DNA of 64,000 nt, taken from contig CAVIJI010000007.1 of the NCBI GenBank assembly GCA_963642885.1, forward strand, positions 16,329 to 80,328, read 5' to 3'. Within the stretch, counting starts at the first letter, position 1; each line of letters begins with the position of its first letter. Shown in pieces: positions 62,118 to 64,000 of the stretch. The notes beneath the pieces are model-generated. The model did not search any database and was not told the DNA's origin. It saw only the letters and a list, made by a program, of their open reading frames with translations. Origin of the DNA: UMGS1696 sp963642885. GTDB taxonomy: Bacteria; Bacillota; Clostridia; Oscillospirales; CAG-272. The position numbers and the translations under genes were made by a program.

Positions 62118-63908
62118 ATGCGAAAACTTTTCGGACGTCATCGTTTCTTCTCCATACTGCCCGCTCTGCTGCTTGCGGTAATCTTCACCCTGACTCTGCC
62201 CGTTTCCGCGATGGACGGTGATAAAATCGTCATAGTTCTCGACGCGGGTCACGGCGGCTCCGACGGCGGCACCGCAGAGGGCGTACGCACCGAGAAGGTG
62301 TATGACCTTGCGATAGCAACGTACCTGAAGAGCGAGCTTGAAAATGACGGACGCTTCAAGGTCATAATGACACGAGAGGACGACTCATACTCGCGAATTC
62401 TTCCGAGAGCTCTTTACGCGCTCGACACAAACACTGATTTGTATCTCTCGCTCCATTGCAACAGCAACGATTATACGGGTGCCAGAGGAAGCGAGGCATA
62501 CATTACGGTTGTGGATGAGCTGTCCGCATACGACCTCGCGGACAAAATACTCAAAAATATAGAGTCCGCCGTGGGAATCCCGTACGGAAAAATCGAGGCG
62601 CGTGAGGACACGGGCGACTCGTACGGAATATATTACTGGAACAGCGAAAAGCAATGGGATATGCCGGGTGAGTATTCGCTCGGAAAGAAAAGCGACTATT
62701 ATTCCGTAAATACCTGGTGTTCCAAATTCGGAGTACCCTCGATAATCGTCGAACACGGCTACCTTTCGAATTCCGACGATGCCGCGATAATCGATAAGGA
62801 CGATAACCTGAAAAAAATCGCTCATGCGGAAGCGGAGGCGCTCACCGATTATTTTTTCGGTCACACTCATTCGTTCTCGGCCGAAAGACTCACCGTCCAC
62901 CCCGCGAACTGTACGCTGAACGGCTCCATGGCGTACAGATGCACGATTTGCGGAGCGAATACCGGTTATGTGTCGCTCCCCGTCGACGAGAGTGCGCATT
63001 ACTGGAGAATTTCATCGAGCAAGAACGCCACATGCACCGATGACGGATATATCGAGCGTGTGTGCCAGATATCATTCAACCTGAACGATAAGGGCTACGA
63101 CTGCACCGTCCACAGCTATACCGAACAAATCCCCGCAACGGGGCATAATTATACCGTTCTCGAAGATTCCGCCGCAGGTCACGGCTTCGACGGACTCCAT
63201 TACGAAAAATGCTTAAACTGCGGAGACGAAATAAAAGAAGTACGCGAGGGAGAACCGCATGACTACGCACTCGTCGGCGAAAGCGATCCCGACTGCGTGA
63301 ACGACGGCGCGAAGGTGTACCGCTGTACCGTTTGCGGAGACGAATACGAGGAGAAAACACCCGCGCTCGGACACGATTATGTTGAAAAAGAGCGTGTCGA
63401 CGCGACTCTCGACAACGACGGATACGTGATATCGTCGTGCGAAAGATGCGGAGAAGAAAAGAAGGAAATACTCTCCTCCTGCGAGCATGAATTCACCACG
63501 GAAGAAGTTCCGCCCACATGCGAGGATGACGGCACCCTGACGAAAACCTGCTCGAAGTGCGGTGCCGTGGTAAGCGAGACAATACAGGCTCTCGGACATG
63601 ACTACGAAACACAGATGGAGGTCAAGCCGACGTGCACCTCCGAAGGATATAAGCGCGAGAAATGCGCAAGATGCGGTAAGATAAATACGGTATCGTATCC
63701 TTCCGCGGGACATACGTGGGATGAACAGGACGGTAAGCTCGTGTGCAGGTTCTGCGGAGAAACAACGGATATACCCGTCGAGGAGACTGTTTTAACCAGA
63801 CTCGCGAACAATCCGATTGTCGTTGCCGTGCTTATCATAATATTCATTCAGTTCATCGCCGCTACTGTGCTGATTATCCATTCCAAGAAAATGACAAAGA
63901 AAAAATAA
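62118..63908 (+). CDS. N-acetylmuramoyl-L-alanine amidase with CxxCG repeats and C-terminal membrane anchor
   Basis: 596 residues. Signal peptide (about 1-31), then an Amidase_3 domain with zinc ligands H45 (LDAGHGG), E59 and H113 (SLHCNS) and catalytic E212 (IVEHGYLSN). It cuts the amide bond between muramic acid and L-Ala in peptidoglycan. Residues ~250-550 hold about five repeats of ~55 residues built as ATCTxDGY...CxxCG...ALGHDY; seven CxxCG motifs occur (CTICG, CLNCG, CTVCG, CERCG, CSKCG, CARCG, CRFCG). One transmembrane helix follows (about 568-588), with a basic end KKMTKKK, so the enzyme should be held at the outer membrane face. AAGGA ribosome site. Confidence 0.92.
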   Translation: MRKLFGRHRFFSILPALLLAVIFTLTLPVSAMDGDKIVIVLDAGHGGSDGGTAEGVRTEKVYDLAIATYLKSELENDGRFKVIMTREDDSYSRILPRALYALDTNTDLYLSLHCNSNDYTGARGSEAYITVVDELSAYDLADKILKNIESAVGIPYGKIEAREDTGDSYGIYYWNSEKQWDMPGEYSLGKKSDYYSVNTWCSKFGVPSIIVEHGYLSNSDDAAIIDKDDNLKKIAHAEAEALTDYFFGHTHSFSAERLTVHPANCTLNGSMAYRCTICGANTGYVSLPVDESAHYWRISSSKNATCTDDGYIERVCQISFNLNDKGYDCTVHSYTEQIPATGHNYTVLEDSAAGHGFDGLHYEKCLNCGDEIKEVREGEPHDYALVGESDPDCVNDGAKVYRCTVCGDEYEEKTPALGHDYVEKERVDATLDNDGYVISSCERCGEEKKEILSSCEHEFTTEEVPPTCEDDGTLTKTCSKCGAVVSETIQALGHDYETQMEVKPTCTSEGYKREKCARCGKINTVSYPSAGHTWDEQDGKLVCRFCGETTDIPVEETVLTRLANNPIVVAVLIIIFIQFIAATVLIIHSKKMTKKK

Positions 63909-64000
63909 CGTTTTGATGCTGATGTCTCGGCGACTGCGAAAAGTACGTCATGGGTGTTTCGACCTCTGCGGAGGTCGATGCGGGGCTCCGCAAACTTTTG
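63909..64000. other. Non-coding end of window
   Basis: No gene is seen. GCTGATGTCTCGGCGA (63919-63934) resembles the reverse complement of the dispersed 16-mer at 17832 and 57506, with an added base. ACCTCTGCGGAGGT (63962-63975) is a small palindrome. Confidence 0.5.

Overview
The window is about 64 kb of a low-to-mid GC Gram-positive chromosome, most likely an uncultured Clostridia (Bacillota) from an anaerobic gut-type community. Reasons: an FMN riboswitch on ribU and an S-box (SAM-I) riboswitch on metK, AddAB instead of RecBCD, RNase Y, RecD2, an Ami/Opp-type peptide transporter, many lipoproteins, frequent TTG/GTG starts behind AGGAGG-type ribosome sites, and crisp TTGACA-N17-TATAAT promoters. 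Two runs of exactly ten N (12510-12519 and 19683-19692) show that this is a scaffolded draft or metagenome assembly. I do not resolve genus or family. No tRNA, rRNA, CRISPR array, phage or transposase gene was seen.

Layout. 1-9.9 kb: the end of rpoB, a five-copy 59-bp tandem repeat, rpoC, then the str operon rpsL-rpsG-fusA-tuf. 9.9-12.5 kb: FMN riboswitch-ribU and SAM riboswitch-metK. 12.5-24 kb: an orphan solute-binding lipoprotein, recD2, a small MarR operon, an M23 peptidase with SLH-like and ricin-like regions, a zinc-ribbon membrane protein, a parvulin isomerase, a phosphatase/SDR pair and a membrane-anchored ApbE-like protein. 24.2-32.5 kb, minus strand: a five-gene peptide ABC transporter closely resembling the streptococcal Ami system. 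32.7-35.7 kb: a two-gene polysaccharide O-acetylation module (MBOAT plus SGNH-like partner). 35.8-45 kb: FAD oxidoreductase, rny, secG, rnr, a decayed solute-binding protein, a stand-alone 35-codon membrane peptide gene, a YtqA-type radical SAM protein and a class I aminotransferase. 45-54 kb: an M23-like protein lacking catalytic residues, then addB-addA. 54-64 kb: rnz, a GH2 beta-mannosidase-like enzyme, repeat-rich DNA, a DUF1292 protein, a YgjV-like membrane protein with a second orphan solute-binding lipoprotein, a diacylglycerol kinase-like protein with a sugar O-acetyltransferase, and a membrane-anchored amidase with CxxCG repeats.

The strongest candidate for something undescribed is the peptide transporter. 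Its permeases look like normal AmiC and AmiD. Its binding protein appears circularly permuted: the segment that ends AmiA/OppA lies at the N terminus here, and the protein stops just after the GWGPDF/DP-TYLD motif. Its first ATPase (AmiE/OppD-like) carries a roughly 235-residue, largely coiled-coil insertion between Walker A and the Q-loop. Its second ATPase (AmiF/OppF-like) has an extra C-terminal tail of about 98 residues with two hydrophobic segments. Three of five subunits thus depart from the family in one operon with one clear promoter.

Other points worth following: the rpoB-rpoC repeat array, a 17-nt inverted repeat bracketing rpsL, an Arg at the streptomycin-resistance position of S12, two enzyme-like surface proteins lacking key residues, a family of orphan solute-binding lipoproteins with one pseudogene, a 16-bp repeat that supplies the stop codons of two unrelated genes, and a toxin-sized membrane peptide gene with its own promoter and terminator.
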